From the NCBI RefSeq assembly GCF_010692325.1, contig NZ_JAAHHW010000005.1, forward strand, positions 110,447 through 174,446: DNA of 64,000 nt. Reading direction: 5' to 3'. The translations under genes and the position numbers were made by a program. Positions 48,063-56,358 of this stretch are shown one piece after another. The first letter of the stretch is position 1. Every line of letters begins with the position of its first letter. The stretch is from Moorena sp. SIO3I8. Lineage in GTDB: Bacteria; Cyanobacteriota; Cyanobacteriia; Cyanobacteriales; Coleofasciculaceae. Under the pieces are notes generated by a model. That model made no database searches. It was not told the origin of the DNA and worked only from the letters and a program-made list of their open reading frames with translations.

Positions 48063-48135
48063 TATGAGGTACAAAGCGATCCCCCTAAATCCCCCTTAAA
48101 AAGGGGGACTTTGAGGTTGAGAAGCGTACCTCATA
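48063..48135. repeat. 73-bp MITE-like element with TATGAGGTAC ends
   Basis: The ends TATGAGGTAC (48063-48072) and GTACCTCATA (48126-48135) are perfect 10-bp inverted repeats. Between them is a hairpin TCCCCCTT...AAGGGGGA (48090-48108). No coding capacity. The element has the same TIR family as the one at 29386-29545. Confidence 0.85.
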
Positions 48136-48292
48136 AATGCAATAAAAGCTATATAATCAGTTATCAAAAAACTGAGCTTCCTTCTTGTAGGTAATCTCCC
48201 TTATCATCGCCTGTTCCCTGTTCCCTGTTGCCTGTTACCTGTTCCCTATTATCTACTAATTATAAGTGTTCAACCGAAAATGATATTAGGTC

Positions 48293-49444
48293 ATGAAACA
48301 ATTATGGAATCGGCAGCCTATTGAGATTAGGCATACAATATTGGCTGCTATTTTAGTATTAGTTATAGTAAGTTTCTTTTATTTTGTAAAATTTGAAGGG
48401 AACATTACTGGCTTTTTCAGAATTGGGTCACTATTTCCTATTTCTCCTTATCTCAATAGTCAGAAAGTATTGATTTATCAGGGAGAGCAGGGATATGATG
48501 GTCAACAGTTTCTGAGTATTGCCCTCGATCCATGGTTAGAAAACTCAGGGACAATAGAAGCCATTACTCCTCCGCAATATCGCTACAGAAGAATTCTGTA
48601 TCCACTGCTAGGTTATCTATTAGGTTTTGGGAATCCCCAGCTAATTCCCTACGCAATGGTTGGGATTAACTGTCTAGCTATTATTCTCATAGTATTTGTG
48701 AGTAGTTTATATTTCAAACGATATAGTGGTAGAACTTGGCACTCACTCCTGGTTCTTTCTATACCAGGAGTTTGGATGGTTTTATCCCTTTCAACAGCTG
48801 ATTTAATCAGTAGCTTGCTGCTGGTAACAGCTATCTATTTTTATCGCAATGAAAAACCGATTTACACAGCAATAGCGATCGCAGCTGCTTGTCTGACGCG
48901 GGAGACAATGCTATTAATGTGGTTGGCAATTTTATTAACCAGTATATGGGAACGCAAAGGTCGGCAGCTGCAACATCTATTATGGGCTTGGATACCAGTA
49001 GCTGGGTGGGCTATCTATGTTTTCTATCATCTAGAGGCTCAAGAGAATCTAGAAGGTAGTGAAAATTTTGGCTACCCCCTATTTGGCATAGGTCAAAAGC
49101 TGATTAATAGTCTCACAGGAGGACTAGGGGTAAAAAACCTGTTTGAAGCTTACTCATTTGCCTTATTAATAGCAGCTTTTGTAGTTACTATACTGCTAGC
49201 CAGTCAGTCCCTGCGGCAAAACAAAGTTATCCTAATCAGTGCAATTATTTATGCTGTGCTATTTTCAATGACTAGCATGACTATCTTAGGGTATTATTTG
49301 GATTATTCTCGTGTATACCTAGATATCTATTTCTTACTATTACTCAGTACCAGTTACTCAAAACGCTATGTAAACTATTTAAAAAATATCGTCATGGCTG
49401 GTGCCAGCTTGGCAAGCATCACCTATTTACTTGCCCATTCGTGA
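48293..49444 (+). CDS. Polytopic membrane protein, possibly a glycosyltransferase-like enzyme
   Basis: A 383-residue protein with about nine hydrophobic helices. YQGEQGYDGQQFLSIALDPW and RYRRILYPLLGYLLGFGNPQ resemble membrane proteins of cell-surface glycopolymer formation (AZOBR_p60025-like; from memory). A second motif after the first helix contains the acidic residues in YDGQQ and the arginine pair in YRRILYP, as in the GT39-related fold. Substrate unknown. The next 1.2 kb are repeat-rich. Confidence 0.7.
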   Translation: MKQLWNRQPIEIRHTILAAILVLVIVSFFYFVKFEGNITGFFRIGSLFPISPYLNSQKVLIYQGEQGYDGQQFLSIALDPWLENSGTIEAITPPQYRYRRILYPLLGYLLGFGNPQLIPYAMVGINCLAIILIVFVSSLYFKRYSGRTWHSLLVLSIPGVWMVLSLSTADLISSLLLVTAIYFYRNEKPIYTAIAIAAACLTRETMLLMWLAILLTSIWERKGRQLQHLLWAWIPVAGWAIYVFYHLEAQENLEGSENFGYPLFGIGQKLINSLTGGLGVKNLFEAYSFALLIAAFVVTILLASQSLRQNKVILISAIIYAVLFSMTSMTILGYYLDYSRVYLDIYFLLLLSTSYSKRYVNYLKNIVMAGASLASITYLLAHS

Positions 49445-49454
49445 AACAGCGGAA

Positions 49455-49690
49455 ATTCGTAAGCTATCAGCTATCAGCTAATGCGCTACGCCCACGCTAC
49501 GCGAATAGGTTTTTAAGAAAAGAGGTAAGCATTAGTTTAATCTGAGTTAAGTCTGCTGAGGAGTGACAGCTTACGGCACATCAAGTAGCTTTCGCGTAGC
49601 GCATATGCTTACATTTTCATTAATCTATCAACATTAAATTATCCCTAAACAGGTTTATGTTAAGCTGACGGCTGACAGCTGACGGAAATT
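49455..49690. repeat. Composite repeat, same family as 14842-15137
   Basis: AGCTATCAGCTATCAGCTAATGC joins GCTACGCCCACGCTACGCG, then a core GGTAAGCATTAGTTTAATC, then GCGTAGCGCATATGCTTACA. Two AGCTGACGGCTGACAGCTGA-type units follow at about 49665-49685. The match of edge motifs with 14842-15137 is clear. Confidence 0.8.
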
Positions 49691-49846
49691 GTTTAAAGAA
49701 AACTCCAACAAAGAAAAAAACTTACTTAGATAGCTTCTTTCATCGCGCTGTAATTATATATTAGACCTCTTGCATAAGTCTCATAAACCGTGGGTGTTGA
49801 CAAGGCAAAAGGCAAGAGGAAAGAGGCAAAAGGGATAGATTTTGCT

Positions 49847-49975
49847 TTCATAACCACTGTCAATGTGATCACTGTGGACAGATTACAAAAGCCCCAAGAG
49901 AATCCCAGATAGTTTCTGGACAGGATTTGGAATAAGAGCTGCAAGGATTTATCGAAGGATTATAGCCCACATTTT
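49847..49975 (+). pseudogene. Transposase remnant (IS66-like zinc finger region)
   Basis: Translated on the plus strand, a short stretch reads FHNHCQCDHCGQITKAP followed by VSGQDL, then after a one-base frame change GIRAARIY. This resembles the zinc-finger and GQDLG region near the N-terminus of IS66-like cyanobacterial transposases. Only about 40 codons are left, in two frames, with no ends seen. Confidence 0.4.
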
Positions 49976-50087
49976 AGATCTCATTAAATTCTTAATTCGT
50001 AATTAGTGATTTGTAGTTAATTGAAAATTATAAGCATTAATTATCACTAAAAACAAGCAAAGACAGCATTTTTAATAACTCTCATAT

Positions 50088-50232
50088 GTGCTCGAACCAT
50101 TAATAATTAAATTCGCCACGGGTCTCACCTCAGGTAAACAGGATTTTTTCCTTTTGCCCTCTGAACTCTTACCTGCTTCCTGCTCCCTAAAACCCAATAA
50201 TTTGTACCTGGCCGAATTGCAAAACGCTGTAA
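50088..50232. repeat. AGGTGCG-type element plus GTACCTC motif
   Basis: A diverged copy of the TIR element (GTGCTCGAACC...GGGTCTCACC, 50088-50130) is followed by ACAGGATTTTTTCC, a CTGCTTCCTGCTCCC tract and the AATTTGTACCTGGCCGAATTG motif. The order matches 12220-12396. The remainder of the 49445-50617 gap is AT-rich without a gene. Confidence 0.75.
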
Positions 50233-50499
50233 ATGCTGTAAAGGACATAAATGATCATCCAATTAAAGCTTTTTATAAATTATCTAAGTGAAGTAAATTT
50301 ATTTCACAACATCTTTAACTAATCGATACGTAGAATTATGCTGATTTTATAATCAATAGCAATTTTTTCGCTTATTCTGAATCTATAAATTCAAACATTC
50401 AGCCATCAGCTAACGCCCTAGGGGCATCTACGCTGACTATATATCAGCCCTTGCCTGAGCTGAATGTTTACCTTTTTTCAGAAAAAGGGAAAATTTAAC

Positions 50500-50617
50500 T
50501 TGATTAACCATTAGAGGCTGAAAACCACTGTAGTTTTCAGATACAACCTCAGATACTACCCAGGTGTGCATTACATAGCAACTTACGATTAATTAATTAA
50601 TTAAGGAGGGAACATCA
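50500..50617 (+). promoter_or_regulatory. Conserved leader of the first RTX-type gene
   Basis: The sequence from about 50500 to the start codon is closely similar to 52128-52267 upstream of the second RTX-type gene. Shared blocks are GAGGCTGAAAA, TTTTCAGATACAACCTCAGA and TTACATAGCAACT, and the strong ribosome site AAGGAGGGAACATCA. The sharing points to a duplicated promoter and leader. Its length suggests a 5' untranslated region with a function of its own. Confidence 0.65.
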
Positions 50618-51952
50618 ATGGTTTCTAATGATAACTTTGCCGACCGGATATCCTTAAACGGTACACCAGTTAGTACCACAGGCACTAACGTGAGTTTCAC
50701 TGGGGAGCCAGGTGAGCCGGATCATGCAGAAGTTAGCAGCCCGTTAAATTCTGCTTGGTGGTCTTGGACAGCTGCCGCTGATGGTATCGCGACCATTGAT
50801 ACTTTTGGGAGTGACTACGACACTAGCCTAGCAGTCTATACCGGTTCAGCAGTTAACAGCTTAACTGAAATTGCCAGTAATGATGATAATGGCATGAGTT
50901 TTCAAAGCGCAGTTCAATTTACCGTTACCGCTGGTACAACCTACCAAATTGCTGTTGATGGCTTTTCGTCCAACACAGGCTTGATTGATCTCAACATCAA
51001 CTTAGATGAGGGAGCATCAATCGTTTCTAATGATAACTTTGCCGACCGGATATCGTTAAACCGTACATCAGTTAGTACTACAGGCAATAGTCTGGGTTTC
51101 ACTGGGGAGCCAGGTGAGCCGGATCATGCAGGCATTAGCAGCCCGTTAAATTCTGGTTGGTGGTCTTGGACAGCTGCCGCTGATGGTATCGTGACCATTG
51201 ATACTTTTGGGAGTAACTACGACACTAGCCTAGCAGTCTACACTGGTTCAGCAGTTAACAGCTTAACTGAAATTGCCAGTAATGATGATAGCATGAGTTT
51301 TCAAAGCGCAGTTCAATTTACCGTTACCGCTGGTACAACCTACCAAATTGCTGTTGATGGCTTTTCATCCAGCACAGGCTTGATTGATCTCAACATCAAC
51401 TTAGATATTGATGACACTCTGATTTCGGGAACATCAAACGATGATACCCTGTTCGGCACTGTCGAAAACGATCAGATTGAGGGTTTGGCTGGCAATGACA
51501 CAATCTTTGGTAGTGAGGGAATTAATACCCTTCTCGGGGGTGATGGTAATGACCTAATCTACGGTGGTTCACAGCTGGATGTGATTCGCGGTGGTAGCGG
51601 TAACGATACCATCTTCGCCAGTGAGGGTAATAATGAAATCTTTGGTGGTTCTGGTGATGACATCATCTATTCTGGCTCTGGCAATGATTTGATTAATAGT
51701 GGCAGTGGTAACGATACCCTGTGGCTAGGGGGTGGTGAGGATCTAATTATCCTCGAAACCGGTAATGGCTTTGATACTATCAATAACTTCCAGCTTGGTC
51801 TAACTACCTTTGATGCAGGCGATAGTAGTCAGCTGAACATCATTGATGGTGCTAATGGTGCCGAAATCTCGAGCGGGGGAGACCTCTTGGCTGTGGTGCG
51901 TTTCACTCAAGCTAGCACTCTCATTGATAATCTCTCTGAGGTGTTTGTCTAG
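50618..51952 (+). CDS. RTX-type calcium-binding protein with two PPC-like domains
   Basis: A 444-residue protein. Residues about 3-130 and 138-262 are a near-identical tandem pair of a beta-sandwich domain (DNFADRISLNGT, WWSWTAAADGIATIDTFGS, SLAVYTGSAVNSLTEIASND) resembling the pre-peptidase C-terminal domain. Residues about 268-400 hold RTX-type nonapeptides (GGSGNDTIFA, GGDGNDLIYG) that bind calcium as a parallel beta-roll. No N-terminal signal peptide is seen, as expected for substrates of a type I exporter read through C-terminal signals. No protease or lipase domain is present, so the role is unknown; a surface or extracellular protein is likely. A ribosome site (AAGGAGG) precedes the start. 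Confidence 0.88.
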   Translation: MVSNDNFADRISLNGTPVSTTGTNVSFTGEPGEPDHAEVSSPLNSAWWSWTAAADGIATIDTFGSDYDTSLAVYTGSAVNSLTEIASNDDNGMSFQSAVQFTVTAGTTYQIAVDGFSSNTGLIDLNINLDEGASIVSNDNFADRISLNRTSVSTTGNSLGFTGEPGEPDHAGISSPLNSGWWSWTAAADGIVTIDTFGSNYDTSLAVYTGSAVNSLTEIASNDDSMSFQSAVQFTVTAGTTYQIAVDGFSSSTGLIDLNINLDIDDTLISGTSNDDTLFGTVENDQIEGLAGNDTIFGSEGINTLLGGDGNDLIYGGSQLDVIRGGSGNDTIFASEGNNEIFGGSGDDIIYSGSGNDLINSGSGNDTLWLGGGEDLIILETGNGFDTINNFQLGLTTFDAGDSSQLNIIDGANGAEISSGGDLLAVVRFTQASTLIDNLSEVFV

Positions 51953-52020
51953 GGTTTTTCTGCAAGCCTGCGGTGGAGCAAAGCTTACCCGAGTATAAAA
52001 TCATTTTTTAATTAGCATAG

Positions 52021-52049
52021 TGCGTCTGAGTGAACTCAGGCGCATTTTT
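52021..52049 (+). terminator. Rho-independent terminator of the first RTX-type gene
   Basis: TGCGTCTGAG (52021-52030) and CTCAGGCGCA (52035-52044) form a 10-bp stem with a TGAA loop, then five T. It is 70 bp after the stop codon. Confidence 0.85.
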
Positions 52050-52127
52050 GATCAGGGTTGGTCTGCCCAGGGCTTTTGTTAAAAAATATTACAAAAATCG
52101 GACCTTTTGTAGAAAAAAGGCAAATTT

Positions 52128-52267
52128 AGTTTGATTAACTATTGGAGGCTGAAAAACACAGCAGTTTTTAGATACAGCCTCATACACCACCTCAGATGTA
52201 ACTTCAGATACAGCCGAGGTGTGGGTTACATAGCAACTGAGGATTCCTTATTAAGGAGGAAACATCA
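52128..52267 (+). promoter_or_regulatory. Conserved leader of the second RTX-type gene
   Basis: This is the second copy of the leader described upstream of the first RTX gene, with extra CAGATGTAACTTCAGATACAG sequence of about 20 bp. It ends in AAGGAGGAAACATCA before the ATG. The two leaders match better than most intergenic DNA here. Confidence 0.65.
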
Positions 52268-52819
52268 ATGAATTCTATCAATAATATCACAGGAACAGCA
52301 GGTGATGATAACCTGTTTGGCACTGTCGAAAATGATCGCATTGACGGTTTGGCTGGCAATGACAGGATCTTTGGTAGTGAGGGAGTTAATTCCCTTTTCG
52401 GCGGTAGTGGCAATGACGAAATCTTTGGTGGTTCAGAGCGGGATCTGATTAGCGGTGGTAGCGGTAACGATACCATCTTCGGCAGTGAGGGTGATAATGT
52501 AATCTATGGTGGTTCTGGTAATGACGTCATCTATTCTGGCTCTGGCGATGATTACATTCGCAGTGGCAGTGGTTACGACACCCTGTGGCTAGGGGGTGGT
52601 GAGGATCGAATTGTCCTCGACACCGGCAATGGATATGATACCGTCAACAACTTCCAGCTTGGTCTAACTACCTTTGATGTTGCCAATCCTTATCATCTGA
52701 GCATCGTTGATGGTCAGGATGGTGCTGAAATCTTTAGCGGCGGAGACCTCCTGGCTGTGGTGAGTTCGACTCAAGCTAGTACTCTCTACGACAATTTCAA
52801 TGAGGTGTTTGTCTACTAG
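52268..52819 (+). CDS. Short RTX-type calcium-binding protein, paralogue of the gene upstream
   Basis: A 183-residue protein that matches the C-terminal part of the 444-residue protein: GDDNLFGTVENDRIDGLAGN, GGSGNDEIFGG and the tail NFQLGLTTFDVANP, SGGDLLAVV. It lacks the two PPC-like domains. Upstream and downstream flanks are duplicated too, so a whole transcription unit was copied and one copy has gained or lost the PPC-like part. Function unknown; probably secreted. The start has a strong ribosome site. Confidence 0.88.
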   Translation: MNSINNITGTAGDDNLFGTVENDRIDGLAGNDRIFGSEGVNSLFGGSGNDEIFGGSERDLISGGSGNDTIFGSEGDNVIYGGSGNDVIYSGSGDDYIRSGSGYDTLWLGGGEDRIVLDTGNGYDTVNNFQLGLTTFDVANPYHLSIVDGQDGAEIFSGGDLLAVVSSTQASTLYDNFNEVFVY

Positions 52820-53089
52820 GGTTTTTCTGTAAGCCTGCGGTAGAGCAAAGCTTGCCGGAGCATAAAATCATTTTTTTGCAGAATTATTGTTAGATGAGGA
52901 GAGGAAGATCACCGAAGTATAATTAGGTGATATTCCTCTTCTTTCCCTTGTTGCGATTTTCACCAATGAATGATATTATGTCCAGATAATTAGTAAGAAA
53001 AAACCATCTCCGATTAAATCTTACTCCCTTCCTTCACCATAACTGCCTTCCTTTTTGGCCGTGCGCGAACCACAATCCCATACCATATA

Positions 53090-53977
53090 TCAACGCCACA
53101 ACCTCTTAATTTCCTGCCAAATTTGTGATTGTCCTAACTGAGTATTTGGATGAGTTAAAACTCCCTGACTGGGACTAAATAAAAATGCCAGCATAAATAA
53201 ACCAAAAGCTACTAAAACAATTGCTGGTCCAGAAGGCAGATTAAAAAAATAACTCAGGTACATACCAGTAATACTAGCTACTACCCCAAGGGCTGAACCC
53301 AAAATCATCATCTGGTGTAACCGATGGACTAATAAGTAAGCTGTTGCTCCTGGTGTGATTAACATCGCTAGCACCAAGATCACTCCAACTCCTTTGAGGC
53401 TAGCGACAATGGTCAAGGCAATCAAAATCATCAGACCAAAGTTTAGCAAGTTGGTTGGTAAACCTGCTGCTTTTGCCCCTAAGGGATCAAAGGTATAATA
53501 CATTAATTCTTTGTACAGCAGGAGAATAATTGATAGTACAATCGCGGTGATAATGGCTGTATTGATCACTTCTTCATTGGTGACACTCAGAATATTACCG
53601 AATAGGAAGTGATTGAGGTCAATTTTGTTATCTTTCTGAATCACGGTAATTAAGGTGATGCCTAGGGCAAAGAAAGCGGAAAACACAATCCCCATGGCGG
53701 CATCTTCTTTAATTTGCGATCGCGTCCGGATCCAAGTAATCACGACAGTGCTAACCACCCCAGCAATAAACGCTCCTACAAAAATGTCAGCACCGATCAT
53801 AAATGCGATCGCTAATCCCGGTAGTACAGAATGACTGATAGCATCTCCGAGTAAGGCAAGTCGCTGTACCATGAGGTAGCTACCAACTGCGGCACAAACG
53901 ATGCCCACTAATACCGCAGTAATTAGCGATCGCTGCATAAACCCATAGTGCAACGGCTCAATTAAAACCTCTAACAT
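53090..53977 (-). CDS. Metal ABC transporter permease (ZnuB/MntB family)
   Basis: A 295-residue permease with eight or nine hydrophobic helices. VGSYLMVQRLALLGDAISHSVLPGLAIAF near the start and LVLAMLITPGATAYLL later are signatures of the ABC-3 family. It is the second gene after the ATPase gene on the minus strand, about 146 bp apart with a GGGAACA repeat between. The metal is zinc, manganese or iron; sequence does not decide. It would act in the plasma membrane with the ATPase and the binding protein. Confidence 0.92.
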   Translation of the reverse strand: MLEVLIEPLHYGFMQRSLITAVLVGIVCAAVGSYLMVQRLALLGDAISHSVLPGLAIAFMIGADIFVGAFIAGVVSTVVITWIRTRSQIKEDAAMGIVFSAFFALGITLITVIQKDNKIDLNHFLFGNILSVTNEEVINTAIITAIVLSIILLLYKELMYYTFDPLGAKAAGLPTNLLNFGLMILIALTIVASLKGVGVILVLAMLITPGATAYLLVHRLHQMMILGSALGVVASITGMYLSYFFNLPSGPAIVLVAFGLFMLAFLFSPSQGVLTHPNTQLGQSQIWQEIKRLWR

Positions 53978-54017
53978 ATAGCATTTTTAGGTGAGATGTC
54001 AACATAAGATTGATGGT

Positions 54018-54048
54018 AAAAGGGAACAGGGAACAGGGAACAGGGAAC
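54018..54048. repeat. 7-bp tandem repeat (GGGAACA)n
   Basis: Four copies of GGGAACA lie between the ABC ATPase and permease genes, inside the probable operon. Confidence 0.9.
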
Positions 54049-54123
54049 AGTATAAAAGAGCAATAGTAATATTTTTTTGTGCTATCATAAATCAGCTTTA
54101 GCATGCATGGCTTTTGCCTTCTT

Positions 54124-54942
54124 TCACTTTACAGCAACTGGATCTAACCAAAAAACGACTTGACCACCATAAGCCTGTTGCATATTAGCTGCACTCAATA
54201 CCTCTTGCCTAGAGCCACTAGCAATTAACTCCCGATTCAACAAAATCAAATCATCAAAATTCCTGATCGCTTCTCCCAAATCATGGTGAACGACTAGCAC
54301 AATTTTTCCGGCATCGGCGAGTTGATGGAGGATAGTAAAAATTACAGCTTCAGTTTTTTTGTCAATACCAGCCATCGGTTCATCAAAACAGAATATATCT
54401 GCTTGTTCAGCTAATGCTTTAGCCAGAAAGACGCGCTGCTGCTGTCCTCCCGATAGCTGTCCAATCGGACGATTGCGGTAATCACTCATGCCAACTTGTT
54501 CGATGGCATCCGCTGCGATCCGCCGGGATACCGTGGAAAAGCGACGAAACCATCCTGTTTTCCGGACTCTACCCATTAGCACAACATCCCAGACAGTGGC
54601 GGGATAAGTCCAGTCAATTTGCGTCCGCTGTGGCATATAAGCCACATTTTCTAACTTTTCTATCAACGGTTTTCCCTGATACATAGCAAAGCCCGTGGCA
54701 GTGGGAACTAACCCCAGCATGGCTTTCATCAAAGTACTTTTCCCTGCACCATTCGGACCAATAATTCCGGTTAATCGTCCTGGTTTGATCTCACAGTTGA
54801 TATCCCTGAGTGCTTCTACTAAGCGGTAGTGTACACCCAGTTGCCTTAGGGTAATGGTTCCTGTCTGGGACAGATTACTATATCCAGCTTGGTGTTTCCT
54901 CTTAGGAGAAGCAAGGTGATGAACCGAGGCAGCATCTGGCAT
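54124..54942 (-). CDS. Metal ABC transporter ATP-binding protein (ZnuC/MntA family)
   Basis: A 272-residue ATPase if the ATG at 54942 (MPDAASVHHLASPKRKHQ) is used. The frame is open for 35 more codons, with an unlikely hydrophobic start. Walker A is GPNGAGKSTLM, the signature is LSGGQQQRVFLAKAL, Walker B is FCFDEPMAGID, and the H-loop is VVHHDL. It energises import by the neighbouring permease. The binding-protein gene is divergent, so a shared regulatory region lies at about 54943-55261. Confidence 0.93.
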   Translation of the reverse strand: MPDAASVHHLASPKRKHQAGYSNLSQTGTITLRQLGVHYRLVEALRDINCEIKPGRLTGIIGPNGAGKSTLMKAMLGLVPTATGFAMYQGKPLIEKLENVAYMPQRTQIDWTYPATVWDVVLMGRVRKTGWFRRFSTVSRRIAADAIEQVGMSDYRNRPIGQLSGGQQQRVFLAKALAEQADIFCFDEPMAGIDKKTEAVIFTILHQLADAGKIVLVVHHDLGEAIRNFDDLILLNRELIASGSRQEVLSAANMQQAYGGQVVFWLDPVAVK

Positions 54943-55261
54943 AGAGGGTTCCGGAAACAAAAAATGATACAAATATGAAAATAGTTTATCATGAAAAATG
55001 AAAAGAATATGATAGGATTTATGCTGCAAACCCACTTTGTTAGCCATGTAGCGCCTTCATGAGGCGGTTTCCAGGCCAGTTGCTCATGGTGCATGGGTCT
55101 GTGTGGGTCACCTGGGTCCGCACCTTGAAAGCCCCGTGGAACGCCAGTTGCTCATGGGGGGAACCCCCATGACCGGGCTGGATCGCTGTTTCAATCCCCT
55201 GAATTCCTTCGTGGGGTATTTTTGAATTTTGAATTGATAATTTTGAATTGGAGCGAAGCGG
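54943..55261. other. Divergent region between the ATPase and the binding-protein gene
   Basis: The 319-bp gap contains two copies of CCAGTTGCTCATGG in a GC-rich block, a GGGGGAACCCCC hairpin, and a single TTTCAATCCCC...GGGGTATT hairpin. Regulatory sites for a metal regulator (Zur, Mnt or similar) should be here, but no known palindrome can be named with confidence. Confidence 0.5.
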
Positions 55262-56239
55262 TTGAGAGTAATTATTCAGTCTCACAGTAGAAAGCGCCAA
55301 TGGTGGCTGACAGTAGTAATCATTTTAGGAGTCTGGATCAGTGGGTGTGATACCACCGGAACAAACCAGAGTGGTATTGATGGCGATGATAAGCCCAATG
55401 TAGTTACCACTAGCACTATCATTACCGACTGGACGAAACAAGTAGGAGGAGATGAAATTGAACTGACGGGTATCCTAAAACCCGGAGCAGATCCCCATGT
55501 CTATGAGCCAGTCCCAGCAGATACTATTGCGTTGGAACAAGCTAATCTGATTTTATACAATGGCTACAATCTGGAACCAGCACTAATTAAGCTGATTAAG
55601 TCTGCTGGGGTTAACATCAAGAGCTTTGCGGTTGGGGAAGTGGTGTCACCCTTGGATTTTGAATACGAAGGAAAGAAGGAACCGGATCCTCATGTTTGGG
55701 GAGATGCTAAAAATGCGATCGCAATGGTGAATGCCATTCGGGATCAGTTGATTGAACTCTCACCGGAGGACAAGGAAGAATTTACCAAGAATGCAGCACA
55801 GCTAACTGCTGAATTAAAAAAGCTTGATGCTTGGATTCTCCAGCAGATTCAAACTATTCCTCAGAAGCACCGCTACCTAGTCACAACTCATGATGCTTTT
55901 CAATATTATGCTAGTGCCTATGGGATACCAGTAGCTGGAAGCTTAATTGGCATGAGTACTGAGGAACAACCCAGTGCTCAGACTGTCAAGGGTTTGGCAG
56001 ACGCTATCAAAAAAATTGGGGTTCCGGCGATTTTTGCGGAAACCACGATCAACCCAGCTTTGATCAACACTGTGGCCCAGGAAGCTGGAGTGAAGTTAGC
56101 CCCACAAGAATTATACTCTGATTCCTTAGGTGTACCAGGTAGTGAAGCTGATACTTACATCAAAATGTTAATCACTAATACTCACACAGTTGTGGAAGCA
56201 TTAGGAGGGAACTATCAAACGTTTAATCCAGTTGACTAA
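55262..56239 (+). CDS. Metal ABC transporter substrate-binding lipoprotein (TroA/ZnuA family)
   Basis: A 325-residue binding protein with a TTG start, because no in-frame ATG lies near. The signal peptide ends in a lipobox WISGC. Likely metal ligands are the His in GADPHVYEP, the His in DPHVWGD, the His in TTHDAFQYYA and the Asp in YSDSLG. Three His and one Asp is the TroA/ZnuA-like set, whereas MntC/PsaA-type proteins have Glu in the third place, so zinc or a TroA-like range is favoured over pure manganese. The gene is divergent from the ATPase gene. Confidence 0.9.
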   Translation: MRVIIQSHSRKRQWWLTVVIILGVWISGCDTTGTNQSGIDGDDKPNVVTTSTIITDWTKQVGGDEIELTGILKPGADPHVYEPVPADTIALEQANLILYNGYNLEPALIKLIKSAGVNIKSFAVGEVVSPLDFEYEGKKEPDPHVWGDAKNAIAMVNAIRDQLIELSPEDKEEFTKNAAQLTAELKKLDAWILQQIQTIPQKHRYLVTTHDAFQYYASAYGIPVAGSLIGMSTEEQPSAQTVKGLADAIKKIGVPAIFAETTINPALINTVAQEAGVKLAPQELYSDSLGVPGSEADTYIKMLITNTHTVVEALGGNYQTFNPVD

Positions 56240-56358
56240 TGTAGTTTACTAATGCAGTTTACTACTTTCCATAAACTTGTTTTAGTTTTTAATAATTTAG
56301 CTCCCTGCTCTCTAGATTCTAGCAAAGGTAGACGAAGATATAAATACCATGGTCAGAT

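Noticed and set aside
50088-50291. 67-codon frame in the gap before the RTX genes
   Set aside because: It is made from the dispersed repeats at 50088-50232 and has no independent support.
55190-55235. CRISPR-like TTTCAATCCCC...GGGGTATT sequence
   Set aside because: Only a single copy is present, with no spacer array and no cas genes, so it was treated as a simple hairpin.
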